Positions 24,542 through 32,176 of a stretch of 52,676 bases of DNA are shown piece by piece. A program made the translations under genes and the position numbers. Positions within the stretch are counted from its first letter, which is position 1, and each line of letters starts with the position of its first letter. The notes beneath the pieces were generated by a model, which had not been told where the DNA came from, did no database searches, and was given only the letters and a program-made list of their open reading frames with translations. Location: the NCBI GenBank assembly GCA_030065975.1, contig JASJCN010000002.1:1-52676 (forward strand). Direction: 5' to 3'. The stretch is from Myxococcota bacterium. GTDB taxonomy: Bacteria > Myxococcota_A > UBA9160 > UBA6930.

Positions 24542-25365
24542 TTCAGCTCTCCCAGGAGCAGGGACTCGATCGAGGCGGAGTCCAGGCGCGTCGTCCGGCG
24601 CAGGGCGCGGTCGAGGTCGCGGAGCCGCATCCAGGCGTCGAGGGTGCGGGCCAGCCCATCGGCCCCCACCCGCCGCTCGAGCAGGTCGACCAGGGCGCGG
24701 GACTCGAGGTAGGCCAGGGGCACGGTCTCCGGGTGGAGGTGCCCGAAGGTGGGCGCCTGCAGAGCGGCAACCGGGATCCAGCCCCCTGCTTGGTACGCCC
24801 GGCCGAGGGCGCCCCACTCGCGGGCGGAGAGCCGGCGCGAGCCGTGGGCGCGGTGCTCGAACCACTCGGCCAGGCCCTCGTTCCACCAGGCCGGCGCCGG
24901 CAACGAGGGGGCGGCCGCGTCGAGGGCGGCGTGGACCAGCTCGTGGTGCAGGGTGCGGGAGAGCTGCAGGGTGACCGCGGTGTCGCCCCGGATGCGAATG
25001 GCCCCGGCATAGAAGCCCGCGACGCCGAACTTGAAGAGCCCGGCGAACTGGGCGTCGAAGATCCCCGGGTCGTAGACGTAGACGGGGAGCTTGCGCTCCG
25101 GACGCAGGCCGAGCCAGCGATCCAGCGAGCCGTAGGCGGCCTCGAGCACCCGCAGGACCTCGCGCTCGAAACGCGCCGAGCCGTGGAAGCCCGCACTGCG
25201 GTCGATGTCCACGTCCTGGTACAGGACGAAGTGGGACGACTCGCGCTTCTCGAAGCGGCCGTCGGCGCCGCGGTCGAGCGCTCCGGCCGGCGCCGCGAGG
25301 ATCGAGAGCGAGATCAGGAGGACCCCGAGGAGGCCCGAGCGTCGCGTGAGCGCTCCACGAAGCAT
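24538..25365 (-). CDS. Secreted gluzincin-type metalloprotease (peptidase MA-like)
   Basis: A 275-residue exported protein. A signal peptide (GLLGVLLISLSILAAPAGAL) covers residues 11-30. The zinc motif HELVH lies at 141-145 and the third ligand glutamate E163 is in WWNEGLAEWFE, an HEXXH-x17-E arrangement typical of gluzincins. Preceding it, RKLPVYVYDPGIFDAQF and YAGAIRIRGDTAVTLQLSRT resemble peptidase-MA-family proteins found in Myxococcota and Acidobacteria. It would act in the periplasm or outside the cell. The ATG at 25365 lacks a clear ribosome site. Its stop shares CTAG with the convergent oxygenase gene. Confidence 0.82.
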   Translation of the reverse strand: MLRGALTRRSGLLGVLLISLSILAAPAGALDRGADGRFEKRESSHFVLYQDVDIDRSAGFHGSARFEREVLRVLEAAYGSLDRWLGLRPERKLPVYVYDPGIFDAQFAGLFKFGVAGFYAGAIRIRGDTAVTLQLSRTLHHELVHAALDAAAPSLPAPAWWNEGLAEWFEHRAHGSRRLSAREWGALGRAYQAGGWIPVAALQAPTFGHLHPETVPLAYLESRALVDLLERRVGADGLARTLDAWMRLRDLDRALRRTTRLDSASIESLLLGELN

Positions 25366-25424
25366 CCGGCGGAGGGTCGCAACCGGGGGGCGCCGAGCAA
25401 ACCCCGGGGGGCCTCAGCGGTGGC

Positions 25425-25560
25425 GCGAAGAATGGGTCCGGCGGGAGGCGTTTCCCCTTCGGGCAGGCGGGTCTCGCGCGGAATCGGCGCGAACCAACGA
25501 GGGACAGCCCGATTCGGGTGGCGCGCCGGTGACTTAGGCGCATCCGGACCCATTCTTCGC
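25425..25560. repeat. Perfect 17-bp inverted repeat with 102-bp spacer
   Basis: The left arm GCGAAGAATGGGTCCGG is exactly complementary to the right arm CCGGACCCATTCTTCGC. Base composition of the arms is less GC-rich than the surroundings. The geometry (136 bp overall, long spacer) fits a small non-autonomous mobile element or a pair of operator sites better than a terminator. No target-site duplication is evident. Confidence 0.7.
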
Positions 25561-25763
25561 TCCACAACTCAGGGCGTGACCGGATCCGTCACGTCGGGTG
25601 CCTATGTTCGTGGATGAGCCGTCGCCCTTCCCCCGACGCAAGCGACCGTCGGCAGATCGATCCCGACTCGTGGCCATGCGATGCAGGTCCGAGGCGAGAT
25701 CGGGAAGCCGGCCCCCTCCGGAAGCGAGCGTCGGGCGGCGGCTCCGACACACCCTTGCCTCGA

Positions 25764-25788
25764 GCCCGGCGGCCATCGGCCGCCGGGC
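25764..25788 (+). promoter_or_regulatory. Strong hairpin in the leader of the coiled-coil/nuclease gene
   Basis: Arms GCCCGGCGGCC (25764-25774) and GGCCGCCGGGC (25778-25788) pair perfectly over 11 bp around an ATC loop, 14 bp before the GGAGG ribosome site of the gene at 25813. There is no U-tract. A translational or attenuation control element is possible. Confidence 0.55.
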
Positions 25789-25812
25789 CCTGGGCGACTA
25801 CCGGAGGAAGCC

Positions 25813-27462
25813 ATGAGCCAGGCCATCGACCCCACCCGTGAGGAGCGGTCCGACGCCCACCGCGCGGCCCCGGCGCCCGAGCGACCTGGCGCCACGACGA
25901 CCCCGCTCGCCCTGGCCCGCTCCGCCGAGCCGGAAACGTCCGCGGACGCCCTCTGCCTGCGGCTCGAGGTGCGGGATCCGGAGCTGCTCGAGGCCCTCTC
26001 GGCCCGCGCCCCGGGCTCCGAGCGGGAGGAGTTCGCGCTCACGGCCCTGCGGATCGGCGTGCTGGCGCTGCGCCAGGCGGCCGGGCGGATCGATACCGAG
26101 GTCGTCCGGAGCGAGGGCGAGCGCCTGCTGACCGAGCTCGGGGGCCGGCTGGCCGAGCATCGCCGGGGCGTGGCCGACCATCTCTCCGAGACGCTGCGGA
26201 GCTACTTCGACCCGGAGAGCGGCCGCTTCCAGGAGCGCGTCGAGCGCCTCGTGCGCCGGGACGGCGAGCTCGAGGCCCTCATGCAGCGCCAGGTCGGCCA
26301 CGAGGACTCCGTGCTCGCGCACACCCTGGCACGCCACGTCGGCGAGGGCAGCCCGCTCATGGACCTGCTGTCTCCCGAGGCCTCGGACGGTCTGGTCGGC
26401 ATGCTGGAGAAGCGCGTCGAGGAGTCGCTCACCGGCGAGCGGGAGCGCATGTTGCGCGAGTTCTCCCTGGACAACAAGGAGGGCGCGCTCTCGCGCCTGC
26501 TCGGCGAGCTCGGCGAGCGCCACGGGGCCGTCGGCAAGGAGCTGGCCGGCCGCATCGACGAGGTGGTGGCCGAGTTCTCCCTCGACTCCGAGGACTCCGC
26601 CCTCTCGCGCCTCGTCTCCCGGGTGGAGGGCGCGCAGCAGCGCATCTCCAAGGAGTTCTCCCTCGATCACGAGGAGGCCGCCCTGTTTCGCATGCGCCGC
26701 GAGCTGATGAACGTGCTCGAGGAGCAGCGCAAGGGCGCCCAGGCGTTCCACACCGAGGTTCGCGAGGCCCTCGCCGCCATGCGCGCCAGTCGCGAGGAGG
26801 CCCGGCGTTCCACCCGCCACGGCGGCGAGTTCGAGGAGCAGGTGGTGCGCCTGATCCGCAGCGAGGCCCAGCGTGCGGGCGACGTGGCAAGCCACGTGGG
26901 CGCCACCACCGGCGCGATCCGCCACAACAAGAAGGGCGACGCCGTGATCGAGCTGGGCCCGGACACCGCAGCGCCCGGGGCGCGCATCGTGGTCGAGGCC
27001 AAGTGCGACCGCAGCTACGACCTGAAGAAGGCCCTGGCCGAGTGCGACGAGGCGCGCCGCAACCGCGAAGCCAGCATCGCCCTCTTCGTCTACTCCCGGG
27101 AGGCCGCACCCGAAGGTCTCGACCCGCTGGCCCGCTACGGGGACGACGTGGTCGTGGTGTGGGATGCGGACGATCCGGAGAGCGACGTGTTCCTGCGCGC
27201 CGGCCTCTCGGTGGCCCGCGCCCTGGCCACCCGCAGCGTGGCCCAGGAAGCCGAGTGCGAGGCGGACCTCGGCGCGATGGACGTCGCGATCAAGGAGATC
27301 GAGCGCCAGGCCGGCGGCTTCGAGGTGATCCGGAAGTCCGCGGCGAGCGCCCAGAGCGCGATCGGCAAGATCGACGAGAAGGCCCGCGTGATGCAGCGCG
27401 GGCTCGGGCGCCAGGTCGAGGAGCTCTGCCGCTGCGTCGAGGCGCTGCGCACGGTGTTGTAG
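25813..27462 (+). CDS. Coiled-coil protein with three EFSLD repeats and predicted PD-(D/E)XK nuclease core
   Basis: A 549-residue soluble protein with no signal peptide or membrane helix. Residues ~90-350 are Glu/Arg-rich helical, coiled-coil-like, and contain three spaced repeats: EFSLDNKEGALSRLLGEL (from residue 216), EFSLDSEDSALSRLVSRV (254) and EFSLDHEEAALFRMRREL (281). Residues ~345-450 look like a restriction-endonuclease fold: GEFEEQVVRLIRSEAQ, then D376 in NKKGDAVIEL, E395-A-K397 in IVVEAKCDRSYDLKKAL and a helix ending in REASIALFVYS. This order resembles the DUF2130/RmuC-type arrangement of coiled coil plus PD-(D/E)XK. A second helical tail closes the protein. ATG 25813 has GGAGG 5 nt upstream. 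It stands alone between unrelated genes; DNA cleavage or end-processing is inferred only. Confidence 0.75.
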   Translation: MSQAIDPTREERSDAHRAAPAPERPGATTTPLALARSAEPETSADALCLRLEVRDPELLEALSARAPGSEREEFALTALRIGVLALRQAAGRIDTEVVRSEGERLLTELGGRLAEHRRGVADHLSETLRSYFDPESGRFQERVERLVRRDGELEALMQRQVGHEDSVLAHTLARHVGEGSPLMDLLSPEASDGLVGMLEKRVEESLTGERERMLREFSLDNKEGALSRLLGELGERHGAVGKELAGRIDEVVAEFSLDSEDSALSRLVSRVEGAQQRISKEFSLDHEEAALFRMRRELMNVLEEQRKGAQAFHTEVREALAAMRASREEARRSTRHGGEFEEQVVRLIRSEAQRAGDVASHVGATTGAIRHNKKGDAVIELGPDTAAPGARIVVEAKCDRSYDLKKALAECDEARRNREASIALFVYSREAAPEGLDPLARYGDDVVVVWDADDPESDVFLRAGLSVARALATRSVAQEAECEADLGAMDVAIKEIERQAGGFEVIRKSAASAQSAIGKIDEKARVMQRGLGRQVEELCRCVEALRTVL

Positions 27463-27499
27463 CGCGGGCGGAGGGTCCGCCCGACCGCTCGGCTTCGGG

Positions 27500-27505
27500 T
27501 AGCAT
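27500..27505 (+). promoter_or_regulatory. Possible leaderless-type -10 hexamer of the alcohol dehydrogenase gene
   Basis: TAGCAT is followed by a 6-nt spacer and GTG 27512. No Shine-Dalgarno lies between them, and the upstream gene ended at 27462. Confidence 0.45.
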
Positions 27506-27511
27506 CCGGGC

Positions 27512-28468
27512 GTGCGAGCCCTGGTATTCGATGGGGAGCAGGCCCGGGTCGCGGAGCGGCCCGATCCTGCGGCCGATGGCGCGATGGCCGTGGTGCGCGT
27601 GCACGTGGCGGGCGTGTGCAATACCGACCTCGAGATCGCTCGGGGCTACATGGGCTTTCGCGGCGTGCTCGGGCACGAGTTCGTCGGGAGCGTGGAGCAG
27701 GGCCCGGACGCCTGGGTCGGCGAGCGCGTGGTGGGCGAGATCAACTTCGCGTGCGGCGAGTGCGACGCCTGCCGCCACGGGCTCGGACGACACTGCCCGA
27801 CCCGCCAGGTGATGGGGATCCTCGAGGCCGACGGCGCCTTCGCAGAGCGGGTGGCGGTGCCCGTCGCCAACCTGCACCGCGTGGCCGATGCGATCGCGGA
27901 CGAGGCCGCCGTCTTCGCCGAGCCCCTCGCGGCCGCGTTCGAGATCCTGGAGCAGGTCCACGTGAAGCCGGCCCTGCGCTGCACGGTGCTCGGCGACGGA
28001 AAGCTCGGGCTCCTGATCTCCCAGGTGCTGCGTGGCGCGGGGGCCCGGGTGCGCGCGGTCGGCCGACACCGCGAGCGGGCCGAGATGCTGCGGCGCCTGG
28101 ACGTCGATGCGGTCGACGCCCGCGACTTCGATCCGGAGGCGGAGCGCGCGGACCTGGTCGTCGAGGCGACGGGCACGGCCCGCGGGCTCGAGCTCGCCAT
28201 CGCCGCGACCCGGCCCCGGGGCACGCTCGTGCTCAAGAGCACCGTGGCCGACCCCATCGGCGTCGACCTCTCGCCGCTGGTGATCCACGAGATCCAGCTC
28301 GTCGGGAGCCGCTGCGGACCCTTCGCGCCCGCCCTGCGCGCGCTCGAGCGCAGGGAGATCGAGGTCGGCCCCATGCTCCACGACCGGCTGCCCCTCGCCC
28401 GGGCCGACGAGGCCTTGCGTCGGGCCGCGGAGCCGGGGGCGCTCAAGGTGCTGATCGACTGTCGCTGA
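27512..28468 (+). CDS. Zinc-dependent alcohol dehydrogenase (MDR superfamily)
   Basis: A 318-residue GroES-like/Rossmann dehydrogenase, somewhat shorter than the usual 340-350. Catalytic-zinc ligands are C36 (GVCNTDLEI) and H55-E56 (GVLGHEFVG); structural-zinc cysteines are C81, C84, C87 and C95 (CGECDACRHGLGRHC). The nucleotide domain has VLGDGKLGLLISQVLRGAGA in place of the more common GxGxxG, and EATGTARGLELAI follows. It resembles L-threonine/sorbitol/polyol dehydrogenase-like MDR enzymes; the substrate cannot be assigned. It starts at GTG with a TAGCAT hexamer 6 nt upstream and ends 26 bp from the convergent acyltransferase gene. Confidence 0.88.
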   Translation: MRALVFDGEQARVAERPDPAADGAMAVVRVHVAGVCNTDLEIARGYMGFRGVLGHEFVGSVEQGPDAWVGERVVGEINFACGECDACRHGLGRHCPTRQVMGILEADGAFAERVAVPVANLHRVADAIADEAAVFAEPLAAAFEILEQVHVKPALRCTVLGDGKLGLLISQVLRGAGARVRAVGRHRERAEMLRRLDVDAVDARDFDPEAERADLVVEATGTARGLELAIAATRPRGTLVLKSTVADPIGVDLSPLVIHEIQLVGSRCGPFAPALRALERREIEVGPMLHDRLPLARADEALRRAAEPGALKVLIDCR

Positions 28469-28494
28469 GGCGCCGGGGCACCGAGGCTCCGGGA

Positions 28495-29394
28495 TCAGGT
28501 GAAGACGCCCGTCCGCTCGCGAAGGCCCTTGGACAGCAGGTCGCGCATGGCGTCCTTCACTTCCTCGACGTAGCCGCCGATCACGCCGTCTTCGTCGTTG
28601 GCGTCGCCCTCGAAGTGCAGCGGCTCGCCGAAGTGGATGCGGTACTTCACCGGCAGCGCGAAGGAGGGTCCGGCGAGGCCCAGCCACGGCGTGCTGATCG
28701 TGACGGGGAACGAGGGCAGGCCGAGGCGCCCGCCCAGGTCCTCGAGATTGGCGAAGCCCGGCTGCTGCTCTTCGGAGCCCACGATGCCGACGGGCACGAT
28801 GGGCACGCCGCTCTGGAGGGCGATGCGCATGAAGCCCAGGCCGAAGCGCTGGAGCTGATAGCGCTTGAAGAAGGGCTTGTTCGCGCCCTTCGCGCCCTCG
28901 GGAAACACCATCACGCACTCGCCGGCCTCGAGCATGGCGACGCAGTTCTCGGGCGTGCCAACCATGGTGCCTGCACGCGAGGCCGCGAGACCGAAGAAGG
29001 GCACGCGCCACAGGAAGTACTCGCCCATGCCCCGGACCACGCGGGGCGGCTCGCCCTCCAGCAGCATCGACGTCCCGAGCATCGCGCCGTCCCAGGCGAA
29101 CTGGCCGGCGTGGTTGGCGATCAGCAGCACGCCGCCACTGGGGACCCGTTCGATCCCGAACGTCTCCACCCGGAAGTAGTGCTGGTGGAGCAGCGCATTG
29201 GGCAGGATCAGACGTCGCGCAGCGTCCGGATGCAGACCGTAGGGGTCGTAGCCGTAGCTGTTGAGCCGGAGCGGCGCCTTGCTCAGCCGATCCCGGACCC
29301 GCCGATCCAGCGCGTCGACGGCACCGGGCGCCATCGGGCCCGGAAGGAGCCTCTGGAGCCAGGAGGGCGGGTTCTGGGTGAGCTCGTCGGGCAC
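28495..29394 (-). CDS. PlsC-like lysophospholipid/diacylglycerol acyltransferase family protein
   Basis: A 299-residue glycerolipid acyltransferase. The acyltransferase motif is NHAGQFAWD (H95...D102), an HX6D variant of NHX4D found in the branch with NHSG-LP-D motifs. FPEGAKG (164-170) is motif III and VPIVPVGIVGSEEQQPG corresponds to motif IV. The ending (PVKYRIHFGEPLHFEGDAND, EVKDAMRDLLSKGLRER) is typical of that branch. It is probably a peripheral inner-membrane protein making or remodelling phospholipid or storage lipid. GTG 29394 is preceded by TATCCT with a 7-nt spacer and no ribosome site. Confidence 0.85.
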   Translation of the reverse strand: MPDELTQNPPSWLQRLLPGPMAPGAVDALDRRVRDRLSKAPLRLNSYGYDPYGLHPDAARRLILPNALLHQHYFRVETFGIERVPSGGVLLIANHAGQFAWDGAMLGTSMLLEGEPPRVVRGMGEYFLWRVPFFGLAASRAGTMVGTPENCVAMLEAGECVMVFPEGAKGANKPFFKRYQLQRFGLGFMRIALQSGVPIVPVGIVGSEEQQPGFANLEDLGGRLGLPSFPVTISTPWLGLAGPSFALPVKYRIHFGEPLHFEGDANDEDGVIGGYVEEVKDAMRDLLSKGLRERTGVFT

Positions 29395-29401
29395 GCCTTG
29401 C

Positions 29402-29419
29402 AGGATACCGCGCTAGCCT
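29402..29419. promoter_or_regulatory. Divergent -10 hexamers between the acyltransferase and DUF2889-like genes
   Basis: TATCCT on the minus strand (29407-29402) ends 7 nt before the acyltransferase GTG. TAGCCT on the plus strand (29414-29419) would give a ~24-nt leader containing the GGAGG that precedes GTG 29451. Confidence 0.4.
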
Positions 29420-29450
29420 CGGCCGGCGAAGCAGCGCCCTGGAGGACCCG

Positions 29451-30587
29451 GTGACATCCCCGGTGAAATCCCCCGAGAAGTCCCCCGAGAACGACGAGGG
29501 GCCGATCCCGGGCCCGCTCCGGGCGAGCGGCCAGCCGATCCACACCCGCTCGCTCAACGTCGAGCTGCGGCGCAGCGGCGAGAGCGGGCTCCTGGCGCGG
29601 GGCAGCGTGATCGACCTGCGCAAGCGCGGCTTCATGCCCACCACCGGTGGCGTGCAGTCGGCCGGGATCATCCACCACATGACCCTCGAGCTCGAGATCG
29701 AGCCGGCCTCACGAGCGATCCGCCGCGTCGAGGTCGATCAGCCGACGGTGGCCTTCGAGCCCACCGACGAGAACGGCGGCGAGTGCTGCCGCGATCCGGC
29801 GCCCCGCCTGTTCGCCCTTCATGGCCAGGTTCTCGACGCCGGCTTTCCGGGCTTCCTGAGCCAGCACTTCGGCGGCGCACTCGGCTGCTCCCACCTGCTG
29901 ACCCTGGCACAGCTCATGGGCTCGGTCCTTCCGCGCGCGCTCTCGGAAGAGGAGCGGATCGAGGATCGGGCGCGTCGCCGACCGGGCGAGCGCATCTTCC
30001 AGCGGCTGCTCGTGCTCGACGGCTTCGAGATCAGCGAGGGCGAGCTGTGCGTCCTGGTGCAGCTCTCGGACGCCCATAGCCGGCCGCTGCCGCCCGAGGG
30101 CAGCCCGATGCAGCGCATCTCCCACCAACGCGAGGCCCAGCTGCTGGCTCACGTGGCGACGCCCGCCATGCAGGTCACGCGCTGCCACGCCATCACCCGC
30201 GAGCGCGACCTCGCGGACTTCGCCACGGCCCGCTTCGAATCCCGCGACGATCGCGTCGCGTGGCTCGTGGGTCGCCCGCTCTTCGGCGGCATCGCAGGGG
30301 AGGCCCTGCGCCGCCTGCGAAGCAGCGAGCAGGACGACACCCTCCGCGACCTGGTGCTCAACCTCGCTCCCGGCACGATCCAGTGCCTGGCCGCCACCAT
30401 CGACCGGACCCTCGAGCGGATGATGCGCGAGCGGGATCCGGCGGCGCCGACCCGGGACGGGGAGACGAGGCGTCGGCTGCAGAGCGAGGCCGTCGGGGGC
30501 CAGCCCGACTCCTGCTACATGTGGCGCCGCGGCGGGCCGCTGCTCAGCGTGCGCACCGGAGACGATTCGGCCGGGGACGCGGGCTGA
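29451..30587 (+). CDS. DUF2889-like protein, function unknown
   Basis: A 378-residue cytosolic protein whose first ~200 residues resemble DUF2889: IHTRSLNVELRRSGESGLLA, GSVIDLRKRGFM, HHMTLELEIEPASRAIRRVE, and the GALGCSHLLTLAQLMGSVLP block in place of the family's GCTHL motif. The second half contains a further domain (QVTRCHAITRERDLADFATA, DRVAWLVGRPLFGGIAGEAL) that I do not recognise, so the protein is longer than a simple DUF2889 member. GTG 29451 has GGAGG 5 nt upstream. The stop codon sits inside a hairpin shared with the convergent gene. No function is known for DUF2889; the similarity is judged by eye. Confidence 0.6.
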   Translation: MTSPVKSPEKSPENDEGPIPGPLRASGQPIHTRSLNVELRRSGESGLLARGSVIDLRKRGFMPTTGGVQSAGIIHHMTLELEIEPASRAIRRVEVDQPTVAFEPTDENGGECCRDPAPRLFALHGQVLDAGFPGFLSQHFGGALGCSHLLTLAQLMGSVLPRALSEEERIEDRARRRPGERIFQRLLVLDGFEISEGELCVLVQLSDAHSRPLPPEGSPMQRISHQREAQLLAHVATPAMQVTRCHAITRERDLADFATARFESRDDRVAWLVGRPLFGGIAGEALRRLRSSEQDDTLRDLVLNLAPGTIQCLAATIDRTLERMMRERDPAAPTRDGETRRRLQSEAVGGQPDSCYMWRRGGPLLSVRTGDDSAGDAG

Positions 30588-30602
30588 AGCCGCGGCTCAG
30601 CC
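30582..30602. terminator. Hairpin spanning both convergent stop codons
   Basis: GGCTGA (30582-30587) pairs with TCAGCC (30597-30602), and GCCGCGGC in the middle is itself self-complementary. The TGA stop of the DUF2889-like gene and the TGA stop of the minus-strand ACT-like gene are the two arms of the stem. There is no U-tract on either side, so its role as a bidirectional terminator is only probable. Confidence 0.45.
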
Positions 30603-31244
30603 GACGCCGAGCTTGGCCAGACGCCGATCCAGGCGAACCGAGCGCACCCGCGTGATCGTCGAGCCGCGTGGATCGACGAGCACCAGATGGTGGAAGGCGC
30701 ACTCGCCTTCGGTCTCGAGCAGGAGCTCCTGGATGTGCAGGCCGTCCGCGCAGGCGCGCTCCATCACGCCGGCCAGGAGCCCCAGCGCATCCCAGGCGTG
30801 AGCCTCCAGGTGGAGGCGATGCTCCCCTTCGAAGGCGAGCTGGTAGTCGATCAGTCGCGGCTCGGTCGGCGTCCAGTCCCGCACCGGCGGTCGCGTGAGC
30901 ACGGCCCCGTAGTCCGGCGCCGTGTTCAGTCCCGTGTTCGGTCCGGGATCGATCACGAGGTCCGCCTGCCAGCGCCCGCCCGGCGAGACCCGCCGCTCGG
31001 CGAATCGCTCTCCCCTCTTGATGTGGCCTTCGATCAGGCTCGCACCCGCCTGGGCCATCGAGCGTGTCAGCTCGAGCGGCCAATCGGGAGAGGACGTCCC
31101 GAGGACGCAGAGCTCATGGAGCCCTTCGTCCCCGGGACGAACCCGATGGGAGAACTCGACCGGCTCGCCCCGCGTGGGGTCCATCGCGCCAGCGGGCCCA
31201 CGATCCCGGAGGCGCGGTTGGGGAAGGAACGCGGAGAGCGACAT
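30597..31244 (-). CDS. ACT-like domain protein, function unknown
   Basis: A 215-residue soluble protein. The C-terminal ~75 residues read as an ACT-type small-molecule-binding domain: HRLHLEAHAWDALGLLAGVM followed by ERACADGLHIQELLLETEGE and CAFHHLVLVDPRGS, similar in layout to the GlnD ACT repeats (strand, DRxGLL-like turn, helix, long strand). The N-terminal part (PVEFSHRVRPGDEGLHELCV, PDWPLELTRSMAQAGASLIE) also alternates strand and helix and may be a diverged first ACT repeat. I chose ATG 31244 over longer alternatives because upstream residues are low-complexity; GGAG lies 10 nt upstream. No catalytic domain is attached, so a ligand-sensing adaptor role is only a suggestion. Confidence 0.6.
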   Translation of the reverse strand: MSLSAFLPQPRLRDRGPAGAMDPTRGEPVEFSHRVRPGDEGLHELCVLGTSSPDWPLELTRSMAQAGASLIEGHIKRGERFAERRVSPGGRWQADLVIDPGPNTGLNTAPDYGAVLTRPPVRDWTPTEPRLIDYQLAFEGEHRLHLEAHAWDALGLLAGVMERACADGLHIQELLLETEGECAFHHLVLVDPRGSTITRVRSVRLDRRLAKLGVG

Positions 31245-31474
31245 CGAAGGAGAACTCCCAGGGGAGGGTTCGCGTGCGGGTAGAGCAATCGCCGTGCCCA
31301 CCCTCTCTTCGCGTCTCCGCCGCTCTCGTGCGCCCTCACGGGAGAAGGGGGACCAGGGGACGTCTCCCTGCCCAGGGAGTGCCCAGGGCGCCGCCCCGAA
31401 TGCCCTTCGAATAGGCGTACGCGCCCCTGCGTCGAAGCCTGCGAAGACCCACGGAGGGTCCAGGAGAAACACCG

Positions 31475-32134
31475 ATGCTTCGATCCCTGACCATGACCGC
31501 CCTGGTGGTCGGCCTGGCCGTGGCCGGCCTGGCCGCGCCGAGCTTCGCCGAGCGAGTGCGAGGCACGGTGCTCGAGCGCACCCGACACACGCTCGTCGTC
31601 CGCGCCGACGTCGGCCGGACCTTCGCCTTCGAGCGCGACCGCGACCTGCGCGTCCGCGGCGAGGTGGACCGCTGGCGGCACATCCGCCGCGGCGACAACG
31701 TGAAGGTCGACTACTACCGCCATCGCCGGCACGCGGTTGCCGAGCGCATCAAGGTCCTGCCCAACCGCCTCCACAAGCAGTACGCCTACGAGCGTCGCGT
31801 GAAGGGGGAGATCACGCGAATCGGCCCCTTCGGCATGGAGCTCTTGACGACGGCCGGGCGCACCCGGCACGTGCGGCTCACGCCGAAGACCCTGTACTTC
31901 AACACGAGCTGGCGGCGTCCGCTGCGTGACTGCGACCACGTCGAGGTGGTCCTCGACCCGAGGCGTGACCGCAAGCATCCGAAGGCCGTCCAGGTGCGAC
32001 GCATCGATCGGCGGACCGAGCGCCTGGTCTTCCGCGACTCCGAGCGGGGCGAGCGCTATGCGGCTCGCAGCGACGACCGTCGTGACGAGCGCCGCAACGA
32101 TCGGCGACGTCGGGGTGGCGAGCGCCGGCGGTAG
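31475..32134 (+). CDS. Secreted, strongly basic protein with two OB-like repeats, function unknown
   Basis: A 219-residue exported protein with a signal peptide (residues 1-25, ending AAPSFA). Two similar beta-rich units follow: RVRGTVLERTRHTLVVRADV through NVKVDYYRHRRHAVAERIKV, and RRVKGEITRIGPFGMELLTT through HVEVVLDPRRDRKHPKAVQV. Each ends in a strand plus basic turn, as in DUF5666/OB-like secreted proteins. The last ~35 residues are almost only Arg, Asp and Glu. AGGAGAAA precedes ATG 31475 and a clear intrinsic terminator follows. It is transcribed as a single gene; binding to an anionic polymer (LPS, nucleic acid, polyphosphate) would fit its charge but is conjecture. Confidence 0.72.
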   Translation: MLRSLTMTALVVGLAVAGLAAPSFAERVRGTVLERTRHTLVVRADVGRTFAFERDRDLRVRGEVDRWRHIRRGDNVKVDYYRHRRHAVAERIKVLPNRLHKQYAYERRVKGEITRIGPFGMELLTTAGRTRHVRLTPKTLYFNTSWRRPLRDCDHVEVVLDPRRDRKHPKAVQVRRIDRRTERLVFRDSERGERYAARSDDRRDERRNDRRRRGGERRR

Positions 32135-32176
32135 ATCGGGCAGGTCGGGCAGGTCGATCGGCCCGAGTGAGCCAAG

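Larger units (their letters stand above)
25366..25812. other. 447-bp intergenic region with inverted repeats, no supported gene
   Basis: No frame here has a credible protein. It holds a perfect 17-bp inverted repeat (25425-25441 and 25544-25560), an imperfect dyad around GGATCC (GTGAC at 25576-25580 and GTCAC at 25588-25592), a possible -10-like CCTATGTTCG near 25600 and a strong hairpin at 25764-25788. It separates the peptidase gene from the coiled-coil/nuclease gene, which are divergently transcribed, so it should contain both promoters. Confidence 0.6.
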
